Positions 1 to 9,228 of a DNA stretch of 33,667 bases are shown in pieces (the first letter of the stretch is position 1; the number at the start of each line of letters is the position of its first letter). This DNA is from Candidatus Rokuibacteriota bacterium (GTDB lineage Bacteria; Methylomirabilota; Methylomirabilia; Rokubacteriales; CSP1-6). The notes under the pieces are model-generated. The model had not been told where the DNA came from. It saw only the letters and a program-made list of their open reading frames with translations, and did no database searches. The stretch lies in NCBI GenBank assembly GCA_016184125.1, contig JACPDG010000071.1, forward strand, positions 1-33,667, read 5' to 3'. The position numbers and the translations under genes are program-made.

Positions 1-1253
1 CCCAGCGTCCGTCGCAGGCCGATCGGCGTGACCAGCGTCGTCACGACCACCATCAGGACGAGCGCGGAGTAGAGGCCCTGCGTGAGCAGCGGCTCCCCGG
101 CGACCGTCAGGCTCGCGCCGATCCCGGCGAAGATCAGCCCGACCTCTCCACGCGGCACCATGCCGATGGCGACGGCGCCGCGCTTCACGCCCGGGCTGAC
201 GACGCCGAGCGCGGACGCGAGCTTCCCGGCGATCGCCGCCACGACGAGCACCACACCGGTGCCGATCGTGTCGGCGCCGAGCAGGCTCGGCACGTCGACC
301 TGGATCCCCATGAGCACGAAGAACAGCGGGACGAAGACGGCGGACAGCGGGTGCAGCAGCTCGGCGAGCGTCTCCTCGTCCTCCCGCGCGCGGACGCCGG
401 CGCCGCAGGGATCGAGCAGCACGCCGGCGGCGAACGCGCCGATGATCGCGGCGAGCCCGATCGCCTCCGCGAGGAACGCGAGCGTGAAGCACAGCGCCAC
501 GCCGACGACGAGGATCAGTCCGTGCTGGCCGGTCCGGCCGACGGCGTGCACGACCCGGGCGGCGACGAGCTGACTGCTTAGCACGGCGAGGCCGAGGAAC
601 ACGATCGCCTTGAGGAGGATCCCGATCGTCGCGCCCCACGACGGTCCGGCGGCACCGGTCCCGCTCGCCGTCGCCATGCCGCTCACGACCGCGAGGACGA
701 TGAGACCGAGCATGTCGTCGATGATCGCGGCGCCGAGGATGGTCTGGGCCTCACGGCTCTGCGACGCGCCGAGGTCCTTGAGCACCCGTGCGGTGATCCC
801 CACGCTCGTCGCGGTGAGGCTCGCGCCGACGAAGACGTGCACGAGCGGCGACCGGTCGGGCAAGAGCCAGGCGGACGTCCCCCACCCGAGCGCGAAGGGG
901 ACGGCGACGCCGATCAGCGCGACCAGGAGCGAGGAGACGCCGACGCGGCGGAACGCCCGGAGATCGGTTTCCAGCCCGACGTCGAAGAGCAGGATGAGGA
1001 CGCCGATCTCGGCCAGCACCTGGAGCGCGGGCTGGTCGCGCACGAAGCCGAGGCCCTCCCCGCCGAAGACGAGCGGCAGGAGATTGCCGAGCCCGATCCC
1101 GGCGAGCAGCTCGCCGAGCACCGCGGGCTGACCGAGACGCTCGGCGGCGAGACCACCGATCTTCGCGACCACCACGAGGCCGGCGAGACCGAACAGGATC
1201 GCCGCGCTGCTCGTGCCGGACGTCGCCGTCGCCGCCCATGCGGCGCCAGGCAC
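1..1253 (-). CDS. CPA2-family cation/proton antiporter (C-terminus beyond window)
   Basis: This is an inner-membrane monovalent cation/H+ exchanger. Reading from the GTG at 1253, the frame gives hydrophobic segments with typical CPA2 signatures: LGELLAGIGLGNL, then LAEIGVLILLFDVGLETDL, an IDDMLGLIVLAVVSG segment carrying the acidic pair usual at the ion-binding site, and near the edge MVPRGEVGLIFAGIG, the conserved late transmembrane motif. About 417 residues are present, close to a full transport domain, so only a short tail is missing. An in-frame TGA at 1277-1279 leaves GTG 1253 as the first usable start, although no good ribosome site precedes it. It lies 74 bp after the sigma-54 activator gene and is probably co-transcribed. 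A link with trehalose genes would fit osmotic or ionic stress, which is inference. The transported ion cannot be assigned. Confidence 0.9.
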   Translation of the reverse strand, partial: MPGAAWAATATSGTSSAAILFGLAGLVVVAKIGGLAAERLGQPAVLGELLAGIGLGNLLPLVFGGEGLGFVRDQPALQVLAEIGVLILLFDVGLETDLRAFRRVGVSSLLVALIGVAVPFALGWGTSAWLLPDRSPLVHVFVGASLTATSVGITARVLKDLGASQSREAQTILGAAIIDDMLGLIVLAVVSGMATASGTGAAGPSWGATIGILLKAIVFLGLAVLSSQLVAARVVHAVGRTGQHGLILVVGVALCFTLAFLAEAIGLAAIIGAFAAGVLLDPCGAGVRAREDEETLAELLHPLSAVFVPLFFVLMGIQVDVPSLLGADTIGTGVVLVVAAIAGKLASALGVVSPGVKRGAVAIGMVPRGEVGLIFAGIGASLTVAGEPLLTQGLYSALVLMVVVTTLVTPIGLRRTL

Positions 1254-1327
1254 GGCGACGGCGGCGAGGAGGACCGGTCAGCCGAGCCGGACGCGGCGGG
1301 CGCGCGGCCGCATGGACCCGATCCGCG

Positions 1328-2649
<1,322 letters not shown>

Positions 2650-2653
<4 letters not shown>

Positions 2654-4119
2654 GCGACGGCTCCGTCGGCGGCGGGCAGCCAGACGCTGATGCGGGTGCC
2701 GTGCGCGGGGGCGCTGTCGACCTGGATCTCACCGCCGTGCTCCTTCACGATGTCGCGGCAGATCGTCAGTCCGAGTCCCGTGCCGCGCCCGGGCGACTTC
2801 GTCGTGAAGAACGGCTCGAACATCCGCGTCCGGACCTCGGGCGGGATGCCGGGACCGGAGTCGACGACGGTGAGGCTCACCCCGTCACGCTCGCCCTGGC
2901 GGGACGGCGCGGCCGCCACGCGGACGTGGCCGCCCGGCTCGACCGCGTCCAGCGCGTTCATCAGGAGGTTGATGAGGACCTGCTGGAGCTGATTCGGGTC
3001 GGCGGACACGGCCGGCAACGCGGCGGGCAGGTCCGCCTCGAGGGTCACGCCGTCGCGACGCGCCGCATGACGCACCAGCGGATACAGGCGGTCGACCACG
3101 CCGGCCACGTCCACGCGCTGGATTTCCGGCTTCGCCGGGCGCACGGTGTCGAGGAGCGAGCGGATGATCCCGGAGATCCGGTCGATCTGCCCGATGATGA
3201 TCTCGAGGTCGTACCGGTGCCGGTCGTCGGCGGCCAGCGACTGCTGGAGGAACTCCGCCCGCCCCGAGATGATGTTGAGCGGCGTCCCGACCTCGTGCGC
3301 GAGCGCGCTCGCGAGGCGACCCGCCACGGCGAGCGTCTGGGCGTGCCGCAGCTGCCGCTCGAGATCGAGCGCGCGCTCGGTTTCCTCGAGCAGCTTCCGG
3401 CGCGCCACCTCCAGCTGCGCGGCCATCGTGTTGAAGGCCGCCGCGACCCGGCCGAGCTCGTCGGGCCGTTCGATCGGCAGCCGGAGTCCCGTGTCGCCGG
3501 AGCCGAGACGCCGGATGCCGTCCACGAGCTTGGCGAGCGGCCGGAGGACCTGCCGCTGCAGCATCAGCCCGGCCAAGAGCGCCACCGAGACCGTGACCAG
3601 GCCGAGCCGGACCGCGACGTCCCAGACGGCGGCTTGCGCACGCTCCTCGACGGCCGCCGCGAGATGGACGATCTCCATGACCGCCTGGACGTCGTCGCGC
3701 ACGCCGCGCACGGGCATGACGTAGTAGAGGACCAGCTCGGCGCCCCGGCGCTGGTAGAACGACTCGGCCACGCCGTACGCGAGCACGCGCCTCAGCGCGT
3801 CCTCGGGGATCTGCTCGCCGATCGTCAGCGAGTTGGACACGAGCGTGGCCTCGAGCGCGTGGTTGAAGAGGCGGATCCGGTCGATCTGCTCCTGGCCCTC
3901 GACGATCTCCGCCAGCAGCCGGCGGATGTCCCCGATCTGCCGATCGCGCAGCGCGTTCTCCACGGTGATCTGGATCGCCTTCGCGGTCAGGCCCATCAGG
4001 CGCTGGTTCTGCACGAGCAGCTGCGCTTGCTCGGCGCGAAGCCGGATCACGCCGTACACGCCGACGACGAGCACGAGGGGGATCATGATCACCAGGATCA
4101 GGCGGAGGCGAAGGCCCAT
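2650..4119 (-). CDS. Membrane sensor histidine kinase
   Basis: This 489-residue protein autophosphorylates and should feed the downstream NtrC-type regulator. Domains in order: transmembrane segment 1 (about 6-26), a periplasmic sensor region (about 27-165), transmembrane segment 2 (about 168-188), HAMP linker with DELGRVAAAFNTM (220-232), HisKA helix with the phospho-accepting H275 in ALAHEVGTPLNIISG, and an HATPase domain with N388, DSGPGIP (420-426) and GRGTGLGL (444-451). This is an NtrB/ZraS-like layout with no receiver. The ATG at 4119 has AGGAG just upstream; an in-frame ATG at 4134 would add five residues, and both have short ribosome-site spacing. It starts 38 bp after the otsA stop. 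The stimulus is unknown and the periplasmic region matches no sensor fold I can name. Confidence 0.94.
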
Positions 4120-4157
4120 GGCTCCTGGACGCATGCTCCCGCGGCCCGGGCGAGCGG

Positions 4158-6461
4158 TCAAGCGAGGACGTCGGCAGGACCGCCCACCGGCCGCCGCACA
4201 CCGGGCTCGACCGGGATGCGCGCGAGCTCGCCCAGCAGCAGCCCGGCCCACCGGTAGACGTTGTGCTCCCGGACGTGCTGGTGCATGCGCCGCATGCGCG
4301 CGCGCCGCTCCTCGACCGGCATCTCGACGGCGTCCAGGATCGCGCGAGCGGTCGCGTCGACGTCGTAGGGGTTCACGAGGAGCGCGTCGTCCCGCAGCTC
4401 GCGCGCCGCGCCCGTGAAGCGGCTCAGGATCAGCACGCCGTCGCCGTCGTCGCGGACCGAGACATACTCCTTCGCGACGAGATTCATGCCGTCGTGCAGC
4501 GACGTCACCATGCAGAAGTCGGCGTGGCGGTAGAAGGGCCAGATGTCGTGCCGATCGTGGTGGGCCGGCAGGTAGAGGATGGGCTTCCAGCCGCGCGTGC
4601 CGACGGCCCGGTTCACCGCCTCCACGGTCGCCTCCACCTGCGCGGCCAGCTCCTGGTAGCGCGGGATGCGCGATCGGCTGGGCGCGCCGAGCTGCACGAA
4701 GACGAGCCGTTCCCGGTACTCCGGATGGAGCTCGAAGAAGCGCTGGAGGGCGAGGAACCGCTCCGGGAGCCCTTTCGTGTAGTCGACGCGCTCCACGCCG
4801 ACCCCGAGGAACTCGGCGTTGACGCCGAGCCGGGCGCAGAGCTCGGCCCGCGACGTCGTCGGCGGGTCCTCGACGAACGTGGGCGCCACGCTGATCGGGA
4901 ACGGCTTCACCGCCGTCACGTGGCGACCGCGGACGACCGTGAAGTGTTCCCAGTCGATGCGGGCCTCGAGGGCCCGCTCGGCGGATTCCAGGAAGTTGTT
5001 GCAGTGCGACTGGGTGTGGAACCCGATGAGGTCGGCCCCGAGCATGCCGAGGAGGATCTCCTCGTGCCACGGGCAGATGCCGAACGCCTCGAAGTTGGCC
5101 CACGGGATGTGCCAGAAGATCGCCACGCGGGCATCGGGGCGCTGGGCCTTGACGAGCGCGGGCAGCAGCGCGAAGTGATAGTCCTGGATGAGGACCATCG
5201 GCGCCTCGCTGCCCTCCATCTCCTCGAGCAGCGCCTCGGCGAACTTCGCGTTCACGTCCCGGTAGGCTGCCCAGTCCGTCGGGCGAAACAGCGGGCGCGC
5301 GTGCACCACGTGGCACAGCGGCCAGAGCCCCTCGTTCGCGAACCCGTAGTAGTAGCCGGCCTCCTCCTGCTCGGTGAGCCACACGCGCCGGAGCGAGTAG
5401 CGCGGGTCCTCGGGAGGAAGGCCGAGCCGGCCGTGCTCATCGGCGGTCTCGCGGTCGGCGTCGCCGCTGCCGTGGCCGATCCACACGCCCCCGCAGGCGC
5501 GCATGACCGGATCGATGGCGCTCACGACACCGCTGGCCGGCATGAGGGCCAGGACCTTGCCGCCACGCCACACGTGGCTCAGCGGCTCACGGTTGGACAC
5601 CACGTAGAGGGGCTGCCCGCCGAACTGGGACTGCGCGAACTGCTTGAGCCGCTCCTCGGTCCAGATCGCTTCCCCCCGGAGCCGGAGCGCCGCTTCCTGC
5701 TCGGCCGCCGCCCGCGCTCGATAGAGGTTGCGCGCCAGCCCGGACACCTCCGTCGCGATCGGGCCGAAGAGCGAGGCGTCGCCGATCGCCGGAACGCGGG
5801 CGGGCCGGCCGGCGCGGAGCTGCTTGGCCCACTCGGCAAGCTCGGCCATCGGCTTCGTGACGGTGAGCTGGACGACGAGCAGCGTGATGACACCGAGCCC
5901 GAGCGCGAGCGCGAGGAAGCGCAGGATGTTGTACCGCCAGACCGCCCACTCGGCGGCCTCGAGATAGGAGGCATCGAGCTCGACGACGACGGCACCGAGC
6001 GGCCGGTCGCTGCCCGGCAGCGCGGTCGCATACACGTAGGTGGTCTGTCCGTCCGCGGTGCGCAGTCCCTTGCGCACGCCCTCGCTCGTGATCGCCTCCG
6101 CCACTTCCGGCGGCGTCGGCGGGGCCGGCCTCGCGGGCGCGGCCCCCTGCGCCGTCGACGCCGGTCTTCCAGCCGCCGGGACCGGCGCTGTCGCGATCAG
6201 GCCGGCGAACGCGTCGTACACGGCGATCCGGCGATCGGGACGTCCGAACTTCCTCAGCACCCGCGCGACGGCCGCCGGCGAGCCCCGCCGCACGGACGGC
6301 TCCACGGCCTCCTTCAGTCCCTCCGCCAGGAGGCTGGCGCGGCGCTCCAGGTCGTCGTGCAGCCGCGCCCGCTCCTCCGTGACCTGCGCCACCGTGAACG
6401 CGCCGATGATCAGGAGCTCGGCGAGCCACAGGGCCGCGAGCAGCCGGACGGTCACTCGCAC
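4158..6461 (-). CDS. otsA: Trehalose-6-phosphate synthase fused to a membrane sensor-like N-terminus
   Basis: The protein (767 residues) transfers glucose from a nucleotide sugar to glucose-6-phosphate. The GT20 domain spans about 283-755. It keeps the OtsA active-site motifs: QDYH with D427, FWHIPW with H451, GVERVDYTKG with R558 and K563, and SLHDGMNLVAKEY with D657 and E665. Ordinary OtsA is about 460-500 residues. Here about 280 residues precede it: a transmembrane helix (about 7-26), an extracytoplasmic region with an Ala/Pro-rich stretch (about 95-118), a second helix (about 178-200), and a HAMP-like segment running into a charged helix (about 201-275). This resembles the input half of a histidine kinase with the kinase replaced by the synthase. 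The GTG start overlaps the end of otsB by 10 nt. Membrane attachment is predicted; signal control of the enzyme is inference. Confidence 0.95.
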   Translation of the reverse strand: MRVTVRLLAALWLAELLIIGAFTVAQVTEERARLHDDLERRASLLAEGLKEAVEPSVRRGSPAAVARVLRKFGRPDRRIAVYDAFAGLIATAPVPAAGRPASTAQGAAPARPAPPTPPEVAEAITSEGVRKGLRTADGQTTYVYATALPGSDRPLGAVVVELDASYLEAAEWAVWRYNILRFLALALGLGVITLLVVQLTVTKPMAELAEWAKQLRAGRPARVPAIGDASLFGPIATEVSGLARNLYRARAAAEQEAALRLRGEAIWTEERLKQFAQSQFGGQPLYVVSNREPLSHVWRGGKVLALMPASGVVSAIDPVMRACGGVWIGHGSGDADRETADEHGRLGLPPEDPRYSLRRVWLTEQEEAGYYYGFANEGLWPLCHVVHARPLFRPTDWAAYRDVNAKFAEALLEEMEGSEAPMVLIQDYHFALLPALVKAQRPDARVAIFWHIPWANFEAFGICPWHEEILLGMLGADLIGFHTQSHCNNFLESAERALEARIDWEHFTVVRGRHVTAVKPFPISVAPTFVEDPPTTSRAELCARLGVNAEFLGVGVERVDYTKGLPERFLALQRFFELHPEYRERLVFVQLGAPSRSRIPRYQELAAQVEATVEAVNRAVGTRGWKPILYLPAHHDRHDIWPFYRHADFCMVTSLHDGMNLVAKEYVSVRDDGDGVLILSRFTGAARELRDDALLVNPYDVDATARAILDAVEMPVEERRARMRRMHQHVREHNVYRWAGLLLGELARIPVEPGVRRPVGGPADVLA

Positions 6462-7252
6462 GATCGCACCTCACCGAGCGCGGCGGTCATGCCGCCGATC
6501 AGCTCTTCGACGGCGGCGACGTCGTCGAGCTGGTAGCGCGCCGCCGTCGGGCCGACACCCACGCGCACGGAGATCACGTCCGGCGGAAGCGCCGCGAACG
6601 CGATCTCGTCGGTCATGTCGTCCCCGAGGTACACCGTCACGAGGGTGCTGACGCCGGCCGTGCGCAGCCTGGCGCGGATCCACAGCGCGCACTCTCCCTT
6701 GTCCCAGCCGAGCGTGGGCAGCAGCTCGACCACCTTGCGGCCCCCGAGAAGCCTGAGCCCGGTGCGCTCGCGAGTCGTTCGCTCGATCTCCAGCTCGAGC
6801 CGCTCGAGCATCTCGGGGGCCACGTTTCCGTAGTGAATCGTCACCGCCAGGTCCTTGGCCTCGATCACGGCGCCGGGGATCGCCGCCAGGCGGCGGCGCA
6901 GGGTCGCCGCCACGTCCCGCATCGTCGGACGCCGCGCCTCCGCGGCCGGGTGGCGAAAGCTGATCCCCGGTCCCTCGACCTCGAGACCGTGGCACCCGGC
7001 ATAGATGAAGCCAGGGACGCCGATCCTCGCCTGGAGGTCGTCGACGGAGCGCCCCGACAGGACGGCGACGTGCACCCGCTCGGTGCCGGCGAGGGTGCTC
7101 AGGTCGTCGCGGACGCGTTTCGAGAGCCACGCGTCTCGCGGGTCATCGGCGATGCGCGTGAGCGTGCCATCGTAGTCGGCGAGGAGCAGGAGGGTCCCGT
7201 CGCTCCCGAGCGCGTCCATCGCGGCACGCAAGACGGCGGCGCGGTCGCTCAT
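6452..7252 (-). CDS. otsB: Trehalose-6-phosphate phosphatase
   Basis: This is a HAD-superfamily phosphatase of 266 residues that removes phosphate from trehalose-6-phosphate, completing the two-step OtsA/OtsB route in the cytoplasm. Motif I is DYDGT with nucleophile D26 and acid/base D28. Motif II is SGRS with S66. Motif III is K185 in GWDKG, and motif IV is GDDMTDE with D211, D212 and D215. Length and motif order are normal for OtsB. The ATG at 7252 overlaps the preceding receiver gene's stop as ATGA, and its own stop lies inside the start of otsA, so the two enzymes should be made together. It is soluble, unlike its membrane-tethered partner. Confidence 0.96.
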   Translation of the reverse strand: MSDRAAVLRAAMDALGSDGTLLLLADYDGTLTRIADDPRDAWLSKRVRDDLSTLAGTERVHVAVLSGRSVDDLQARIGVPGFIYAGCHGLEVEGPGISFRHPAAEARRPTMRDVAATLRRRLAAIPGAVIEAKDLAVTIHYGNVAPEMLERLELEIERTTRERTGLRLLGGRKVVELLPTLGWDKGECALWIRARLRTAGVSTLVTVYLGDDMTDEIAFAALPPDVISVRVGVGPTAARYQLDDVAAVEELIGGMTAALGEVRSCE

Positions 7253-7668
7253 GGTCGTGTTGCCGCGTGGCCCACGCGGGGCGGCTCCCGCATGGCCTCC
7301 CCGATCGCGTCGACGACGGCGGCGACGCGGAACGGCTTCTCGAAGTAGCGGTAGGCGCCGCGCCGGAGCGCCTCGGCCGCGACGTCGCGACCGCCGAAGG
7401 CGGTCACGAACACGACCGGGACGTCCGGCAGTCGTCGATGCAGGAACGAGAGCAGGTCGAGGCCGTTGATCCCGGGCATCTCCTTGTCGAGCACGACGGC
7501 GTCGATCGGCTCGGACTCGACGAGCGTCGTGAGTCCGACTCCGCTCTCGCGTTCGATGGTGCGATAGCCCTGCCGCTGCAGGAAATCCTTCAGGAGGGCG
7601 CGCATCTGGACATCGTCCTCCACGATGAGCACGCTTGGGCTCGTCGTGCCGACGCTCTCCATGCTCAT
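7249..7668 (-). CDS. Stand-alone receiver (CheY-like) protein
   Basis: The product is 139 residues and consists of one receiver domain with no output domain. Residues visible are the acidic cluster E17/D18/D19, phospho-acceptor D61 in VVLDKEMPG, T89 and K111 in FEKPFR. Such proteins act as phosphorelay intermediates, phosphate sinks or protein-interaction switches. It sits between another single receiver and otsB, with ATGA overlaps on both sides (7665-7668 and 7249-7252). The ATG at 7668 was chosen for the exact overlap; a second ATG at 7662 is possible. Its partner is probably the kinase encoded in the same operon, although a hybrid kinase elsewhere is not excluded. Confidence 0.9.
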   Translation of the reverse strand: MSMESVGTTSPSVLIVEDDVQMRALLKDFLQRQGYRTIERESGVGLTTLVESEPIDAVVLDKEMPGINGLDLLSFLHRRLPDVPVVFVTAFGGRDVAAEALRRGAYRYFEKPFRVAAVVDAIGEAMREPPRVGHAATRP

Positions 7669-8093
7669 GCCGACAGCCGCAGGTCGAGCGCGGGGGCGAC
7701 GGGGCGGTGGGATCTCGCGATGTCCGGCGCCCGTGCCGGCGTGACGAACGCGAGGATCGTCTCCCAGTCGACGGGCTTCGTGAACACCGACTCCGCGCCC
7801 GCCTCGCGGGCGCGCGTCTGGTGCGGCTCCCCGTATCCGGTCAATGCGGCAACCCGGGTGCGCCCCTTCGACGCGGCACGGATGTGCGCGATCAGCACGT
7901 CGCCCGGGATGTCGGGCAACCCGAGATCGCTGATCGCGACATCGAAGAGCCTCTCGCGCACGAGCTCGGCCGCTCGCCATCCCGTCTCGCTCTCGACCAC
8001 GTCGGCGCCCTCGATCCGCAGCAGGCTGGCGAGCATCGTGCGCACGCTGGACACGTCGTCCACGACCAGGATGCGTGTTCCGTGCAGTGTCAT
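7665..8093 (-). CDS. Stand-alone receiver protein, first gene of the trehalose/two-component operon
   Basis: The product is 142 residues with a single receiver domain. It has D12/D13, phospho-acceptor D56 in VAISDLGLPD, T85 in ALTGYGEP and K106 in FTKPVDW, followed by a short unstructured tail. It resembles receivers attached to hybrid kinases more than DNA-binding regulators. The ATG at 8093 directly precedes the domain. Upstream in-frame ATGs at 8123 and 8237 would add low-complexity sequence and, for 8123, would lie before the predicted transcription start. A sigma-54-like promoter at 8108-8122 predicts a start near 8096, giving almost no leader. It overlaps the next receiver by 4 nt (ATGA). 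Confidence 0.87.
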   Translation of the reverse strand: MTLHGTRILVVDDVSSVRTMLASLLRIEGADVVESETGWRAAELVRERLFDVAISDLGLPDIPGDVLIAHIRAASKGRTRVAALTGYGEPHQTRAREAGAESVFTKPVDWETILAFVTPARAPDIARSHRPVAPALDLRLSA

Positions 8094-8308
8094 GGGCTCG
8101 GGTGAGGGCAAGCGGGATGCCATTCCAGCGGCGTACGACGCAACACCGCACCGTCTTGGTGCGTCGCACCCGCAGGCGGGTTTCGGAGGCAGTCGTCGCC
8201 ACGCGAAAGTCCGGACACGCTGTCGTCGAGACGACATCGTGTCGTGGCGAAGTGGAGGAATCGCATGGCGGCGCGCGTCGCGTGCGAGCCGTGGTCTCGC
8301 AGAAACAC
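8090..8308 (-). CDS. Doubtful 72-residue upstream ORF
   Basis: The GTG at 8308 is preceded by a very strong ribosome site (AAGGAGGAGG, a few bases upstream). The frame ends in TGA at 8090, overlapping the first receiver gene's ATG as ATGA, the same junction type used throughout this operon. The predicted product is charged, Arg/His/Pro-rich, has no recognisable domain, and reads through both the palindromic operator and the sigma-54 match, which argues against it. It could be a leader ORF if a further upstream promoter exists. The amino-acid composition looks more like a chance frame in GC-rich DNA. Confidence 0.22.
   Translation of the reverse strand: MFLRDHGSHATRAAMRFLHFATTRCRLDDSVSGLSRGDDCLRNPPAGATHQDGAVLRRTPLEWHPACPHPSP
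8108..8122 (-). promoter_or_regulatory. Candidate sigma-54 promoter of the receiver/ots/kinase operon
   Basis: On the minus strand TGGCAT, five bases, then TTGC. The invariant GG (8121-8120) and GC (8109-8108) are exactly 10 nt apart, as sigma-54 requires; the consensus is TGGCAC-N5-TTGC. The predicted start is near 8096, only about 3 nt before the ATG at 8093. The operator at 8210-8244 lies roughly 115-150 bp upstream, a normal enhancer position. The very short leader is the weak point. Confidence 0.55.
8210..8244. promoter_or_regulatory. Candidate activator-binding site (UAS), copy 1
   Basis: Two palindromes GACA-N3-TGTC (8214-8224 and 8233-8243) lie 19 bp apart. Between them they form a further perfect palindrome, TGTCGTC-GA-GACGACA (8221-8236). 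The same 35 bp occurs at 9229-9263 in the same orientation with three differences. It sits upstream of the sigma-54-like promoter at 8108-8122. It is probably bound by the Fis-type helix-turn-helix of the operon's own activator (inference). Confidence 0.65.
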
Positions 8309-8378
8309 GTGCCTCCTCCTTCCCCTCTCGGGGCCGTCTTGCTGGCCCGGTCTTCGCCGGCGATCAGGGCGAGGAGCT

Positions 8379-8409
8379 GGCAGGTGGCGTGCGTGACCCG
8401 CCACCTGCC
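8379..8409 (-). terminator. Strong hairpin after the 119-residue protein gene
   Basis: Arms GGCAGGTGGCG (8379-8389) and CGCCACCTGCC (8399-8409) form a perfect 11-bp stem with a 9-nt loop, 11 bp past the stop at 8420. No T-tract follows on the minus strand, so it may stabilise the mRNA end or assist Rho rather than act as a classical intrinsic terminator. Confidence 0.45.
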
Positions 8410-8419
8410 CGACCGTCGC

Positions 8420-8779
8420 CTACTTCGCTTCGGCGGTCTTGAGCAGCTGCGACGCGCAGGCCTCCGCGACCCCGCGGTTGGGTTCTTCGCTCCCCGGCAT
8501 GGTGGCCCAGCCCGCCGTCATCACGAACTGCTCCTGCTCGTACGAGTACGTCAGGGCGCGCAATTCGCCGACCTTCTTCGCGGCCGCGGGATCCGTCTTG
8601 GCCTTCGCCAGGCAGAACGGAACAAGGACCGACGTCACCGCGGAATCGGCTTGCAGTCTCGCCGTCTCCTGTGCGCTCCCGCCCGTCACCCAGCCGCCCC
8701 ATGCGAACCCGACGATCATCGTGAGAACGCTTCCGATGACGGCACCCCAGACACCTGGCTTGATCCACGTGAGCTTCAT
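8420..8779 (-). CDS. Membrane-anchored protein of unknown function (119 aa)
   Basis: The ATG at 8779 follows an excellent ribosome site (AAGGAGG, 5-6 nt spacing). The protein has a short N-terminus, one transmembrane helix at about 11-31 (AVIGSVLTMIVGFAWGGWV), and a soluble domain of about 85 residues that probably faces the periplasm, with two cysteines (C56, C108). The GGWVTGG stretch and GGWATMPGS-like ending (here AGWATMPGS, 89-97) resemble uncharacterised small proteins I associate with Rhizobiales and related bacteria; no function is known to me. It lies downstream of two small membrane ORFs and their sigma-54-type promoter, so it may respond to the same signal as the trehalose operon. 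Function is unassigned. Confidence 0.85.
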   Translation of the reverse strand: MKLTWIKPGVWGAVIGSVLTMIVGFAWGGWVTGGSAQETARLQADSAVTSVLVPFCLAKAKTDPAAAKKVGELRALTYSYEQEQFVMTAGWATMPGSEEPNRGVAEACASQLLKTAEAK

Positions 8780-8844
8780 GAACGCCTCCTTCACGGTTTC
8801 GTTGTTGACTGTTCGCGATACGCGGGACGAATGGACACCATTCA

Positions 8845-9048
8845 TCACCCGCCGGGTCTCTTCCGCACGATCGCCACGGCGCCGAAGAGCAGCGTCGCCA
8901 CACCGGCGAGGGCGAGGCCGATGACCAGCCGGTTGCGCACGCCGACGGTGCCGTGAAGCAGTAAGGCGCTGAGCAACCGTTCGAGACCCAGCGCGAGAGA
9001 CACGCACGCACCGGTGAGCAGCGCACGCGAGACGGTGTTCAGCGCCAC
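8845..9048 (-). CDS. Small two-helix membrane protein (67 aa)
   Basis: The frame predicts two hydrophobic helices (about 8-31 and 43-61) separated by a short turn with VRNR, ending in a basic RKRPGG tail. The GTG at 9048 was chosen because it overlaps the end of the preceding 34-residue ORF (GTGGCGCTGA) and has GGAG a few bases upstream. An alternative in-frame GTG at 9084 would add a basic 12-residue extension. It matches no family I recognise. It lies 65 bp upstream of the 119-residue protein gene, so the small ORFs and that gene are probably one transcript. Codon use and hydrophobicity support a real gene, but its size keeps confidence moderate. Confidence 0.6.
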   Translation of the reverse strand: MALNTVSRALLTGACVSLALGLERLLSALLLHGTVGVRNRLVIGLALAGVATLLFGAVAIVRKRPGG

Positions 9049-9143
9049 GCGGCTCCGCCGGCTTGGAAGAAAAGAAGGAGCCACAGTCCGAAGGCGAGTG
9101 CGGTCCAGACGATGAGATCCGCCGGTCTTACTTCGATGGTCAT
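9039..9143 (-). CDS. Candidate 34-residue single-helix membrane peptide
   Basis: ATG 9143 to TGA 9039. After a polar start (MTIEVRPADL) there is one hydrophobic helix (IVWTALAFGLWLLLFF), then QAGGAAWR. The stop overlaps the GTG of the next small membrane protein, suggesting translational coupling. A sigma-54-type promoter match at 9162-9178 predicts transcription starting about 8 nt before this ATG, so it would be the first ORF on that transcript. There is no clear ribosome-binding site, in keeping with the short leader. It is too short for homology judgement. Confidence 0.45.
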   Translation of the reverse strand: MTIEVRPADLIVWTALAFGLWLLLFFQAGGAAWR

Positions 9144-9161
9144 ACGGTGCCCAGCCCTGTT

Positions 9162-9178
9162 AGCAATGAGCGTGCCGA
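9162..9178 (-). promoter_or_regulatory. Candidate sigma-54 promoter of the small membrane protein cluster
   Basis: The minus strand reads TCGGCACG, four bases, TTGCT. GG (9176-9175) and GC (9164-9163) are exactly 10 nt apart, and only the base before GG departs from the TGGCACG-N4-TTGCW consensus. The predicted start is near 9151. The operator copy at 9229-9263 is centred about 96 bp upstream, the classical position for an NtrC-type enhancer. Confidence 0.65.
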
Positions 9179-9228
9179 GCCTTCGGGGGGCCAGCGTTGA
9201 GCCCAGCAGATGAAATCACCACGCGCAC

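Noticed and set aside
4135..5382. Upstream extension of the kinase frame to 5382, giving about 910 residues.
   Set aside because: The extra part lies out of frame within otsA and is Arg/Gly/Ala-rich nonsense; the kinase proper begins at its first membrane helix.
4263..6536. Plus-strand open frame of about 757 codons opposite otsA.
   Set aside because: The opposite strand encodes an OtsA with all active-site motifs; the antisense product is low-complexity.
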